A stretch of DNA of 64,000 bases from Harmonia axyridis (taxonomy: Eukaryota; Arthropoda; Insecta; Coleoptera; Coccinellidae): NCBI RefSeq assembly GCF_914767665.1, contig NC_059504.1:22546001-22610000 (forward strand), written 5' to 3'. Made by a program: the position numbers and the translations under genes. Shown piece after piece: positions 31,926 to 44,148 of the stretch; positions within the stretch are counted from its first letter, which is position 1; every line of letters begins with the position of its first letter. The notes under the pieces are model-generated. The model searched no databases. It saw only the letters and a list, made by a program, of their open reading frames with translations, and was not told the DNA's origin.

Positions 31926-32125
31926 TATATATTCGACATTACAAATGAAAGTATTCGTAAATAAATATTGTGTGATCTTAAATGATGATTATTTGGTAGA
32001 AATTCAAATAAATTTTTTATTTCTATTAAATAAATATTAATTTATCCATATGGCCAATAAATGATTTATTAATTATAATGCATTTTCGATAATATCAAAT
32101 AAATCTCTCAGTGCATTCAAAGAGT

Positions 32126-34300
32126 TTCATATGAACTAATTCCCATTGTTCGATACCGATCGTTCAGATGGAAAAACGCCTATAATTTCTCTAATTGTTA
32201 TTCTTTGATTTCCTTTCTTTCGTTATTCCTCAAGTATAATCAAACCATTTATATACAGGGTGTTTCAGTATGAACTGAATAGTCGTGTTGGTGACATCAG
32301 GAGAATAATTCAACTTCATGACATATTCTCCGTTCTCGAAAAATGTTCACTAAATGCTAAATGTCATTTTGAACACTATTCTGTTGAATTTGGTAAGCAG
32401 TGTGTAAACTTCGAAATAAAAGTTTCTGGTCCCACAAAGGAATTTTTTTTTTATTTTTTCAATTTTGAGCCGGAAATGATCTCCAAAAATAAAGTTCACG
32501 GACATCCATCTATCCGTCCGCCCACAAATACGATAACTCTTGGATGGAACCAAATAGAAACTTGAAATTTTCAAGATAGATTTGAATCTCAAAAGCTACG
32601 GTTAAAAAAGTAAAAAAAAAACAGTTTTTTCCTTTATCATTGTTTTCGTTTGCGTTCGGTTGAAAAATTAATTGCTGTTGAAAATACGGAGAAAAATTAT
32701 TTCTAGTTATATCTCTCAAAAGGTTCTATCGAAGGAAATAATTTTTGGAGTATCATAAAACAAAATTCCATCCATATCTTTCAGTTTTTTCATTATGACT
32801 ATTAAATTCCATGAAAATACCAGTAATTCAAAGAACCCTACTCTTATAAGGAATTTGAGGATGGCCATTTTGGAAAATAAAAGGATTCCTCATATTTTCC
32901 GTACCGTTTTTGAGTAATTTGATCTAAAAAATTAATATCTGAAATTAAAAAAATGGGTAATTTGGCTAAATGAAATTATGTTTTTCTAATATAGTAGCTC
33001 ATGTACCAGATTGAAATGGTATAACTCATGATTGGAAAAACTTTAGTTAGCTGGTTTTCAGGGGTTGCATATAGGAGATTATGAAAATCCAAAATGGCTA
33101 AATGACAATAATGATCGATTAGAATAATTGAAGTAGTAAGATGGAGTAAGACGTATGTACAACGTTGTAAATGTATCATCAATTTTACATCGGCAATAAG
33201 AGTAAATAATAAGAATTGAACAGAACAGTTAATACTTTTAGTCTATTATCGAATATTAAGCAGAGGGAAATATTTTTGAACATTCCATAGGATTGAAAAA
33301 TTTCAAATTCTGAAAATGTGTATTTCATTTTTATTGGAATTTATTTTCAATGAGCCTTTTTCAAAATATGGAAGGATAATTGAATGATACTTTTCAAATG
33401 AAAATTGAATAGGACAATCAGGAAGCTCTGACATGAAGTCACTCTTCCATGCGCCAATTGCTGGCTTGAAGATCATTTGAACGAGCACATAAATTTCCGA
33501 ACTTTACGTCAGAGTTCTTTCCTCATTTTCGTTTTCTGTTTCCATATGCGGATTAAGGATGGAAGATATTAGCTCTATTTCAGTATCGTAATGAGTTCAT
33601 TACAGTTCTAAAAGAGTGCTGTAATGAACTCATTACAGCATCGTTTTCAGTAATATTTTTCGTTTTGTGGTTGTCTATACTGACTTCCAATCCTATCGAA
33701 TTTCAACAAACGTCAATAATTGTCAATATAATATAATTTGGATATAGTGAAATGATTTGCTACATTATTCGCAATTTCTCTCAATTCTGGTGGTGTTAAA
33801 TCGACTTCGTTAGATATGATTCATGAATTTGATGTGTAATTGTAAATTATTTCAGAATTCGGAAGGTACGATTCAAATTCAAATTCCGTAATCTGTCAAT
33901 TACAGTTCACCAACTGCCAAGATGCAATACAAAAGTCACTATGACATATTATTTGAATTTTCCATTGAATTTCGACAATATATCACAAAACTTTACTGAA
34001 ATAGAGAAAATATCGTCTAATACTCGTTGCAGAAGGCAATTCCAACACTCATGCTTTCGAAAAATCGCTCCGTCGTCTCTCTTTTTCGAATTTCGCATTC
34101 GTGTTGGAATAGGAGCGTACTCTGCAACTTCTTTTATAATATACTATTAACTAGATTTTTACTTTTATTTGATTGATTGAACTTTGTAACATTTCAAAAA
34201 AATTTGGTTGAAATGTTTCTTTCATCGTAAATTGATAGAAAAAAAATTGATTTTTGATTTTTTGCTCAGAAATGTTTAAAAACTCGAGTTAGTAAATATA
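32126..34300. other. Mixed repeats, no gene
   Basis: A TA-adjacent CAGGGTGTTTCAGTATGAAC at about 32258 starts an apparent solitary element end. 32660-32960 is a copy of family F3. 33587-33637 holds a 16-bp inverted repeat (GTAATGAGTTCATTAC with complement). The remainder shows only short chance open frames. Confidence 0.45.
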
Positions 34301-35830
34301 CAGGGTGTTTCATTGAAAAACGGAAATACTTCACAGGTGCATAGGCGGCACCAAGGCGGTTCTGAAGATACCCCATTTATTGGGTCTTACTGTCTTCGTA
34401 GCCGAGATACAGGGTGTTTTATGAATTTTGCCCGTTTCTTTCTGAGGCCATATCGAACGAACCACCCGGTATACTTTCTTCATATTTGGCAAATATGTTC
34501 CTAATTAGGAGCCCGAACGTATCATGTAATAACCGCATTGAAAATTCAAGTCCGGGTTAACAAAAAATTATGAATCGTTTGAATCCTCGAAACATTACCC
34601 TGCACGTCGGAATTTTGAAAATCTATTTTAATATTCGTAAACACCACTAAAACCTAAACTGAGACGTGGACTTCAAATTTTCGCGCAGACAGTTTTACTG
34701 CACAAATTTTCAACGTAAAAGTGAAGTTTTTAAGAACTTGGATACCTGAAATTGGTTTGAAGTGACTTTTAACAATGAATTATCAAAAATATTGAATCCA
34801 TAATTATTTCAACTTCACTTTGTGATTCATTTTCACATTGTTTTCCTTTCTATAGCTGTATACCATTTCAGTTTTTATTTTTGAGATACTCTCTGGTCGT
34901 TTCTCGGGCCCTCATAATTGGCCTTCAAGACCCCCTGATTTGAATTCCGTGGATTATTATGTCTGCGGTCACATGAAATCGTTAGTTTATTCCTCTGAAA
35001 TCAATACTCGGGATCAGCTTATCAGAAAATTAGAAGAGGCTATCCAGAAAATGAAAGAAAAATCCAAATGTGATTCGGAAATCAGTTCGAGATATTCTGA
35101 AACAAGCAAAAAAATGTTCAGATCAAAATGGAGGACATTTCGAGCCGTTTTTGTAGTTATTTTTCTTAATTATTTTGTTATCATGTTTTTTTGTTCATAA
35201 TTGTTTCAAAATATACGATATCATTCCAATGCAACTCAATTCTCAATGAATAGAAACTTAAATGGCGGTATACAGCTATAAAAAGGAAAACCAATGTAGA
35301 AATGAATTACAAATAATGTTGAAAAAATTATGGATTCAATATTTTTGATAATTCATTGTTAAAAGTCACTTCAAACCACTTTCAGGTATCCAAGTTCTCA
35401 AAAACTTCACTTTTACGTTGAAAATTTGCGCAGTTAAACTGTCTGCGCGAAAATTTGAAATCCACGTCTCAGTTTAGTTTTTAGTGATGTTTCCGAATAT
35501 TGAAACAGATTTTCAAAATTCCGATGTACAGGGTGTAGTTTCGAAGATTCTAACGATTCATAATTTTTCGTTAACCCGGACCTGGATTTTCAAGGCGGTT
35601 ATTGCATGATACATTTGGGCTCTCAATTAGGAACATATTTGCCGAATATGAAGATAATATACCGGGTAATTCGTTTGATATGGTCCCAGGAAGAAACTGG
35701 CAAAATTCATAAAACACCCTGTATCTCGGCTACGAAGACAGTAAGACCCAATAAATGGGGTATTTCCAGAACTGGCTTGGTGCCACCTATGCACCTGTGA
35801 AGTATTTCCGTTTTCCAATGAAACACCCTG
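34301..35830 (+). mobile_element. Element with roughly 570-bp terminal inverted repeats
   Basis: CAGGGTGTTTCATTGAAAAA begins the left end, and the right end is its complement with one change. TA flanks both. The inverted repeats extend about 570 bp (34301-34870 and 35258-35830), an unusual share of a 1530-bp element. Inner markers include TATAGCTGTATACC and AGTGAAGTTTTTAAGAACTTGG. The centre keeps a piece of transposase. The 5' partial element at 1-863 is a relative. Confidence 0.9.
34880..35200 (+). pseudogene. C-terminal transposase remnant inside the 1.53-kb element
   Basis: The plus strand reads GPHNWPSRPPDLNSVDYYVC followed by GHMKSLVYSSEINTRDQLIR, the same block as LWPARSPDLNPLDYFLWG at 27.9 kb, including the third catalytic aspartate (PDLN-VDYY). 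A basic, charged tail runs to the stop at 35200. Everything upstream of this block, including the first two catalytic residues, is missing. It cannot act alone. The two remnants differ at many positions, so they come from different families within the superfamily. Confidence 0.75.
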
Positions 35831-36671
35831 TATATAGGTAATGAAATTCAATTTGGCATCCAAAGATACGAACATCGGATGCTTTGAGAGTTTTTTTTTC
35901 AGAATTCTATTCAATATTTGAATTTTAAAATAATAATAGAAAGCTGTATTTCAAAGATCACACAGAACTCATTACTTTCCATAATAATGCTCAAAAATAG
36001 CATTACCCGACTCTACATTTTTGTCCAGTTTATGGTGACACACCCTGTATATACGTATCGATATCCCAATAAATCGAAGGGTTCTATTTGAACCGTACCC
36101 GGATTATATTTGTCAAACCTCTGTCGAAATATCTTTATTGATTAGCAAAACCTTCGAATAGTGTCTTAACGAAGCTTAGTCACCGAGGATTCCCCATGAG
36201 AAAACACAGGAAGTAATATTCCTTTATTGGTCCTTCTCTAGAACCAAACAAAAAGAATGATTATTACAGTCGACGTCGAATCTCACTATCTTTCGATCTC
36301 CATGGAATTGCAGATTCTCCGGAAGACATCAAATCTGATTTCGACGATAATTTTCTTTCGAAATAGAGCTGAGACTTTCGTTCTCTATTCTTTCCGTCAT
36401 TTGCGATTGGAAATTTCAGTGCATCAGGAGCTCATTGAGGATATATTGGTTTTTCCAATAGAAATAATGAGTTCTGGGGAAGTCATGACGGCCTTATTCA
36501 AAAAAGTAGAAATTTTACTACATGCACTGAGAGAAATCCATATGAAGCACCTATTTGGAGGTTATTTATTCACAAGTATTACAGCAGATTTATATTTAAT
36601 ATATTCATTAATAGTTAAATTATGCATTCAAAAAAGTTTATTAATAAAGAATATAGTATATAACATTACTA
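35831..36671. other. Unassigned
   Basis: CACACCCTGTATAT near 36042 is probably a solitary element end. A 152-codon open frame at 36257-36715 starts at an ATG but has no recognisable domain, and its last part runs into the palindrome at 36672. I regard it as non-coding. Confidence 0.35.
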
Positions 36672-36769
36672 GCAAGGTAAGAGGGTTTTTACTGGCGAAT
36701 GGAGGATATAATTGACGAGCCGCAGGCGAGTCAGTTACCTCTTTGAGCCAGTAAAACCCGTTACCTTGC
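36672..36769. repeat. 98-bp palindrome with GC-rich loop
   Basis: GCAAGGTAAGAGGGTTTTTA and the following CTGGC pair with GCCAGTAAAACCCGTTACCTTGC at 36747-36769. The loop holds GAGCCGCAGGCGAGTC. It lies 16 bp before the inverted repeat that bounds the tyrosine recombinase. Confidence 0.8.
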
Positions 36770-36785
36770 GTGTATTGTTTTATAT

Positions 36786-37829
36786 TTTATTTGTTTCTCA
36801 TTTGTAAAAAGGTTAGATAAATTCCAAAAAATCTCAATAATTTGTCTCAAATGTCGTAAGCTATCATAGACATGTCTATGTAAGCTATGGAAGCGTTGCC
36901 ATGAACATGTCTGTTTATTTTTCTTTACATTTGTTTTGGCGAAAGCGAGAATGAATGTACCAAAAGAAATTATTGAGGCAGCCAGTAGTGTAGCTTCAAG
37001 TTTATTACCTGCAAAATCAGCTTCAAGGTACGAGCGAGAATACGACGACTTCAAAAAGTGGCAAAACAAAAATAGTGTGATTGGGGTAACTGAAGATGTT
37101 TTGTTGGTCTACCTGAATCAACTATCAGCTAGATTCAGCCCTAATACATTATGGGCAAAATGGTCTATGCTGAAAAGCTGCTTGGAAATGAAAGAAAATG
37201 CCCCTGTTCGCAGGTTCGTTTTCCTTAAAAAATTTATTGAAAAATATGACGTTTAGCTGTCATTTGCAGATTTCAAAAGGTAATAGCGTTTCTGAAACGA
37301 AAAAATGATCGTTATACGCCAAAAAAGGCCAAGGTATTAAGTAAAGAAGAGGCTGAGCAATTTCTCTTACATGCTCCTGATGACCAGTGGTTGCTGGCGA
37401 AAATTGTAACAATATTTGGGATTTTTGGATGTTGTCGATGTGACGAAATTCTCTCCTTAAACATGAATGATGTAGAAGATGTGGAAAAATACGTTATTGT
37501 GACATTGCGGCAAACAAAAAATTTAACAACAAGAAGATTCACCATAACCGATGATGGCTGCAGCTTCAAGCCTTGCATGTTATACAGAAAATATGTAAAT
37601 CTTCGGCCTCCTGGAACAGAAAGCCTAAGATTTTTTTTGACATACCGACATGGAAAGTGCAACATATATGACGATAAAATAAAATTTTCTAATGTAAATA
37701 ATACTACTAACTTGTAAAAATTTTGCAAGTTAACTGTCAGTTTTACAAGTTAGTGACTTGATAAAATAAACTTTCTTGATTAATATTGTGTTTTTGGAAA
37801 CTGACGTTTACAAATGAGAAACAAATAAA
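36786..37829 (+). mobile_element. Crypton-like unit bounded by perfect 23-bp inverted repeats
   Basis: TTTATTTGTTTCTCATTTG at 36786-36808 has an exact 23-bp complement at 37807-37829. Between them is one spliced, truncated tyrosine recombinase gene. Cryptons are normally described without terminal inverted repeats, so the boundary may belong to a host element that captured the gene. Confidence 0.6.
36951..37717 (+). pseudogene. Crypton-type tyrosine recombinase, two exons, C-terminus missing
   Basis: Tyrosine recombinases join DNA through a tyrosine, using R, K, H-x-x-R and H/W partners. Exon 1 (ATG 36951 to 37213) encodes the SAM-like core-binding domain: SASRYEREYDDFKKWQNKN, then SPNTLWAKWSMLKSCLEM. 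A 56-base intron (GTTCGT...TTGCAG, 37214-37269) is removed in frame. Exon 2 (37270-37717) begins FQKVIAFLKRKNDRYTPKKA and reaches FGIFGCCRCDEILSLNMNDV, which holds the box I arginine, and RQTKNLTTRRFTI, which may supply the lysine strand. The frame ends at 37717, after about 236 residues, before any H-x-x-R or Y. It therefore lacks essential catalytic parts and is probably inactive. The Crypton assignment rests on remembered family features. Confidence 0.75.
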
Positions 37830-37889
37830 AATATTTGTTTACAAGGTATTTGATAATATTCAATATATTTTGGTTATAAATAATTTATA

Positions 37890-38755
37890 TGAACTTACGT
37901 TATCTCCACAAATAACATAAATTCAATATCAACAAATTTTCGAATGGTAGTTAACGAACATTTGCTACTTATAAATAAACTCTTACAAGAATTCAATAAT
38001 TTATTCACTCAGAATATAGGATTCAATAATAATTAACAAACTAACATAATTCTAGCGATTCAATCAAAGAAAAAGTTTAAGGACACATCCATCAAAGAGA
38101 AGCGCACCTCCTTGAAGGATCTGTCCTTGAACTCTTCCTTAGATTTGAATTTCCTTTTTAGACATAAAATCTGTGTTACTATGGGCTTATTGAACGCCGC
38201 TTAGCAGATCTGTACTGAATTTTGGGTTTAGATCGTTTGTACCTGCTTAATTATTAGTGATGTTGGCAAAACAGTGGTTAGAGGGAACAGATGCGATCAA
38301 GATGACTAGGGTTCAAAACCCGATACCCTCAATAAGAACCAAAAAAAATTATCTAATTTGGCAAACGGTTCTTGTCTTGACCTTAACAATCGAATAATAG
38401 AAACAACCAAAATAATTATCTAAGGAATACGTTAACCATTACTGAATTGGAATATTTTTTTATTCAACATGGTTACATATTTCATATAAATAAGGTTAAA
38501 TAATTATTACTCAATGATATATTAACCTAAAATTAATTTATTTTCTTCAAATAGATATTTCTTCTGCATTATTAATATAAGTTATACGAAAATAAATGAA
38601 GTGTAATAATAAATGATGATTATTGGTGGGATTTCAAATAAATTATTTATTTCCATGAAACTAATATTTGTTTTTCCATATATCCAATAAATGATTTATT
38701 AACTATAATGCATTTTCGATAATATCAAATAAACACTTCTCTCAGTGTGTAATTC
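37890..38755 (+). repeat. Duplicated segment, copy 2, uninterrupted
   Basis: Aligns with 30021-30640 plus 31970-32125 and shows the site before the fold-back insertion. It contains the clearer tRNA-like boxes. Confidence 0.75.
38264..38320 (+). promoter_or_regulatory. tRNA-like pol III A and B boxes, copy 2
   Basis: TGGCAAAACAGTGG at 38264-38277 resembles an A box. GGTTCAAAACC at 38310-38320 fits the B box consensus GGTTCRANNCC. Spacing is about 32 bp. This suggests the duplicated segment contains or is a tRNA-derived SINE. Confidence 0.5.
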
Positions 38756-38980
38756 GTGTTTGTTGAAGTTGGAAAATTTATAAATGTAAATATGTATATA
38801 GAGAAGCACTGAAACTTTTCGATATCTAAATGTCCTGAAAGATTTTCGTTCAATATTTTCAAAATGAAATTTTTGGAACTATTCAAGGAAAAGTAGTACA
38901 TTGTTCATCTATATGTAAAAAAAATGTAAACGTTGGGAGTTTGAGAATGCCGAGGAAAATGCTCTTTAACTACTATGTAC

Positions 38981-41900
38981 AGGGTGTCCCAAATTCCTTG
39001 CTCAACTCGAGAAATTTACGAAAAAATATTTAAGAATTCCCGTTTTCTTTTTTCGAATGAATAAGAACGTGAATATCTTGCTACGTTTTCGAGTTTTCGA
39101 GAGTTTTTCTGAAAAATGACTTCAAATATTTCACTTTATTTTGATTTCTTTTCGAGATATTCGAAAATTTCAAAAAGTATTGTTTCAGTCATTTTTATGG
39201 TCACTTTTGAATGGTAATCATATGAATTGATCACAATTATTCAAAAGACACAAAATGAAATGAATCTCGAAAATAAATGAAAAATATTCAAATATACAGT
39301 GACCCACTTCAAGAATGAAATCGAAAATCTCATATTTTTGAAACAAATTACATTTTCGAAAAACCGGTAACGGAATGCTTTCCGGCAAATCTGCGGGTAA
39401 AAAAATGCGTTGTAAAATATTGGGTGTCCAATTTAAAGAACACCGACTCTTTTCTATATAAACGGTAATTAATTTCTATGGTCTGTTATAATTTCAACAG
39501 TTGAAACCATAGAAATATTAAGACTCTTAGTTAAGAAAAGGTTTCTGACCATTTTCTATTATTTATATTGATACAAATCATACGATGTCATATATTCTTG
39601 AAATCAGAAAAAATTAAGCTTTCAAGAAATGCACAGAAATCTAGTGTTCCTATTCGAAAAAACCTATCTTAGGTTCATGGCTTCGTGATTAAAAACCCTG
39701 TCAAAAAAGCACACGCCACTGGATTCTACGTTGAAAAGTGCCTGTATAATGTTTTAATTTCAGAGCTCTATCATCAGTATTGACGGAGAAATATTTTTTT
39801 TTCGATATCGCCATTTTTCCAATTTTCGCTTATTACTCGAAAACAAAAGAAGGAGGCCAAAAATTATACTACTCCTGTCATTTTTTCAGAATAAGACAAC
39901 GAGAATAGGGTATCAGATTCTGTCTTTGTTTTGTCTCATCTGGTTTAAAAAATGTAGTGCTGAAACATCGAAATTTGCCCACCCTGTACGCCAAAGCTAT
40001 TGAACTAAAACTCGGACCACCCTGTGTTTCGATTATACGAACCTCTTGACTAGACGTATTTCGCGAAACACCACTCGAGCTGCGCTCACGTGATATTTCT
40101 TAAGTCTTGTCGCTCGCTGTACAATCGAATATTGTCTATGATAGATAATTTATTGATGCTCCTTTACAAAAATTCATTGTATTGCACACGTCACAGGATT
40201 CAATAAAAAATACAACTTCGAAATGATATAAATCATTTCTCATCATTGTCAGAATATAAAAATGCTCTTGCTATATTATAATTGAATATATATATACATT
40301 CAAAAACAAATCAAATATTCAAAATAGTGAATTATTACATCAAATGTTCGCATTTGAATCTCCTATATTTCTTCTATTGGTAATAACTAATTCCAATACA
40401 AATTTGACAAATTTTCCATATCTCCTATGTTTCATCCAGTTTTATGGGATGGTGATAATAATAAACATTCTGAAAATTTGTACCTCGCGAGCCAATATAG
40501 CTATCGTGGTACAAACCTCCACAATGGTGAATTATTGTATTGAGTGCCATGGAAGTCATCATTCGTAATGAAAAAAATCGGGGAAAGCACTGACATCAGG
40601 AGTCATTGAGCACTCGTTCATTCATGCGTACATAGCACCCTTGGACACCAAAGAACTGTTTTCGAGTTTTCGAGAGTGTTTCTGAAAAATGACTTTTTCA
40701 AATATCTCACTGTATCTCGGTTTCTTTTCGAGATATTCGAAAAATTCTAAAACTATTGTTTCAGTCATTTTTATGGTAATATTTACATGGTAGTTATATG
40801 AATTGATTACAATTATACAATAGACACAAAATGAATTGAATCACAAAAATAAATGAGAAATATTTAAATATAAAGTGACCCACTTCAAGAATGAAGTCGA
40901 AAAACTCAACATTTTTGAAACAGATTACATTTTGGAAGAACAGGTAACGAAATGTTTTCCGGCAAATCTGCGGGTAAAAAAAATGCATTGTAAAATATTG
41001 GGTATCCAATTCAAAGAACACCGACTCTTTTCTCTATATAAACGGTAATTAATTTATATGGTCTGTTTCAACAGTTGAAACCATAGAAATATTAAGACTC
41101 TTAGATAAGAAAGACCATTTTCTATTATTTATATTGATACAAATCATACGATGTCATATATTCTTGAAATCAGAAAAAATTAAGCTTTCAAGAAATGCAC
41201 AGAAATCTAGTGTTCCTATTTGAAAAAACATATCTTAGGTTCATAGCTCCGTGATTAAAAACCCTGTCAAAAAAAGCACACGCCACTGGATTCTACGTTG
41301 AAAAGTGCCTGAATAATGTTTTCATTTCAGAGCTCTATCATCAGTATTGACGGAGAAATTTTTTTTTTTTCGATATCGCCATTTTTCCAATTTCCGCTTA
41401 TTACTAGAAAACAAAAGAAAGTGGCCAAAAATAATACTACTCTTGTAATTTTTTCAGAATAAGACAACGAGAATAGGGTATCAGATTCTTTCCTTGTCTT
41501 TTGTCTCATCTGGTTTGAAAGTTGTAGTGCTAAAACATCGAAATTTGCCCACCCTGTACTCCAAAGCTATTGAACTTAAACTCGGACCACCCTGTGTTTC
41601 GATTGTACGAACCTCTTGACTCGACGTATTTCGCGAAACACCACTCGAGCTGCGCTCACGTGATATTTCGCACGTTACGTCTTGTCACTCGCTGTACAAT
41701 CGAATATTGTCTATGATAGATAATAATTTAGATAATTTATTGATGCTCCTTTACAAAAATTCATTGTATTGCACACGTCACAGGATTCAATAGAAAATAC
41801 AACTTCGAAATGGTATAAATCATTTCTCATCATTGTCAGAATATAAAAATGCTCTTGCTATACTATAATTGAATATATATAAACATTCAAAAACAAATCA

Positions 41901-42923
41901 AATATCCAAAATAGTGAATTATTACATCAAATGTTCGCATTTGAATCTCCTATATTTCTTCTATTGGTAATAACTAATTCCAATACAAATTTGACAAATT
42001 TTCCATATCTCCTATGTTTCATCCAGTTTTATGGGATGGTGATAATAATAAACATTCTGAAAATTTGTATCCCGATAGCCAATATAGCTATCGTGGTCCA
42101 AACCTCCACAATGGTGAATTATTGTATTGAGTGCCATTGAAGTCATCATTCGTAATGAAAAAAAAATCGGGGAAAGCACTGACTTGGCATCAGGAGTCAT
42201 TGAGCACTCGTTCATTCATGCGTACATAGCACCCTTGGACACCAAAGAACTGTTTTCGAGAGTGTTTCTGAAAAATGACTTTTTCAAATATTTCACTTTA
42301 TTTTGGTTTCTTTTCGAGACATTCGAAAAATTCTAAAACTATTGTTTCAGTCATTTTTATGGTCATTTTTAAATGGTAGTTATATGAATTGATTACAATT
42401 ATACAATAGACACAAAATGAATTGAATGAGAAATATTTAAATATAAAGTGACCCACTTCAAGAATGAAGTCGAAAAACTCAACAGTTTTGAAACAGATTA
42501 CATTTTGGAAAAACAGGTAACGAAATGCTTTTCGGCAAATCTGAGGGTAAAAAAATGCGTTGTAAAATATTGGGTGTCCAATTTAAAAAACACTGACTCT
42601 TTTCTAAACGGTAATTAATTTCTATGGTCTGTTATAATTTCTATGATCTGTTATAAGTATCATACAAACTGTAAAAATTACTGCAAAAAACGTTTTAGAT
42701 TTTTTCTAATATCTCGAACAGAAACCAAGATACAGCGAAATATTTGAAACAACCTTTTTATAGACACAGCCTGTAACTCAACAAAAATAAAGATATCTAT
42801 GATCTGCTTGCTGATATCTCATTATTTCGAAAAAAAAGATCGGGGACTCGTTGAAGATTTTTTCTTGGAGTCTTATAGTTCTCGAGATGCTCGAGATGAG
42901 CATCGAATTTGGACACCTTGTAT
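38981..42923. repeat. 1.58-kb unit in tandem, about 2.3 copies
   Basis: Unit 1 starts near 39096, unit 2 near 40671, unit 3 (partial) near 42252, each with TTTTCGAGAG-GTTTCTGAAA. Every full unit contains in order: a GACCCACTTCAAGAATGAA segment, GGCAAATCTG-GGGTAAAAAAA, the right arm of fold-back F2, the CpG-rich block, ATTGCACACGTCACAGGATTC, and a GGGATGGTGATAATAATAAAC segment. Unit 3 stops after the first part and runs into a fold-back arm ending GAGCATCGAATTTGGACACC at 42923. No protein is encoded. Confidence 0.85.
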
Positions 42924-42926
42924 TGG

Positions 42927-43511
42927 GTGTCCCAAATTCATTGTCTAGTGGAGGGTGTTAAATCCGGAGACCTTGGCCACCGAATATTTTATTTAGCCGA
43001 AGTTCACAGATTACCTAAGATAGGCACTTGATTGATGAAACTGAAACTTTCAATGCTTTTTCTAGTTTGCTAAGAAATTTATATATCATAATTTATGAAA
43101 AAAAAAGCTAATCTAATTGTCATAGAAATTTTTATGGTTCAGATTCAAAAAAATTTGTTAATACAAACATTCATTTCATTTGATTTCATTTTATTTAATT
43201 TGAGTTATAATTAACTTCAAAACTAATGGCATTGAGAATTAAATGATTACACCAATGGATTTTACTGAAAAAAGTGCCTGGAGAATGTTTTTGTTCCAGG
43301 TTTATAACACCAGAAATTAAGGAAATATGAGAACTTTTCATTTCACGCCATTTTTCAATTTTCTATTTCAACTTGGAAAACAGTTGAATATATGAGGTTG
43401 TGATTTTCACCAATCTTATTGTCTCCAAAATCGAATCCAAAAATGTGTCAATCATATTTTTCTAGCTAAAAGAGTTTCTGAGTTTCCCTCACTAGAATTT
43501 GGGACATCCGA
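42927..43511. mobile_element. Short fold-back element F4-like
   Basis: GGGTGTCCCAAATTCATTG at the left and, read inward from the right, GGATGTCCCAAATTCTAGTG form an inverted pair bounding about 585 bp. No coding content. Confidence 0.5.
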
Positions 43512-44148
43512 TACACATATTATTTTTCTGAAATCGCCATCAAAATGAAGGATTTTTTAAATGAACAACTATTATCGATTACAATCTCATTGCCTATGAA
43601 ATAGTTTCCTTGACAATCTATATGCATTTTCTATTTGCTACAATACGGGAAAGTAAGAATACGATTCCAGAAAAAATAAACTGGTAGCTGGGTAGGTAAG
43701 GATCTTCAAAGAAACGTAATGAATATGCTGAATTCAAAGCACGTTTACCCTTGGAAATGTCTAAAATGCAAAGATTGATAACGTAATTCTAAAAAAAAAA
43801 ATTTAAAAATTCAATAATGTTGAATTTTTTTATTAATGATGACGAACTAGTTCTGTACAGATTCCCACGATTCTTTTTCATATAGAAAAAATATATTAAA
43901 ATACCATTTTGGCTTCATTGAAAACCATCAAGAATATTTCTAGAATGCTCATTTTCAATGAAAATTAATAAGAAGTGAAGAATACGTGGGAGCAGTTTCG
44001 TGAATATTTACTATCAATGTAGTAGAATAACTCGTTTTTACAACAAATTTCATTTCAATATCCAGTATTTTAGTTTACAACAAAAACTCTGATAGGTGAA
44101 CTTCAGAGGGGGCTAAATTATTATTTCCTCTAAGAATTTCAAAGGTAC
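43512..44148. other. Unassigned AT-rich sequence
   Basis: No open frame, repeat or RNA gene that I can support. Confidence 0.4.

Larger units (their letters stand above)
30021..32125 (+). repeat. Duplicated segment, copy 1, split by a fold-back
   Basis: 30021-30640 plus 31970-32125 align with 37890-38755. Shared landmarks are GTAGTTAACGAACATTTGCTA, AAAATCTGTGTTACTATGGGC, ATCATTACTGAATTG-type text and AATGCATTTTCGATAATATC. In copy 1 the segment is broken by the element at 30652-31925, which copy 2 lacks. Confidence 0.75.

Noticed and set aside
36257..36715. 152-codon open frame with ATG
   Set aside because: No domain, and it runs into the palindrome at 36672; no supporting splice or promoter signs.
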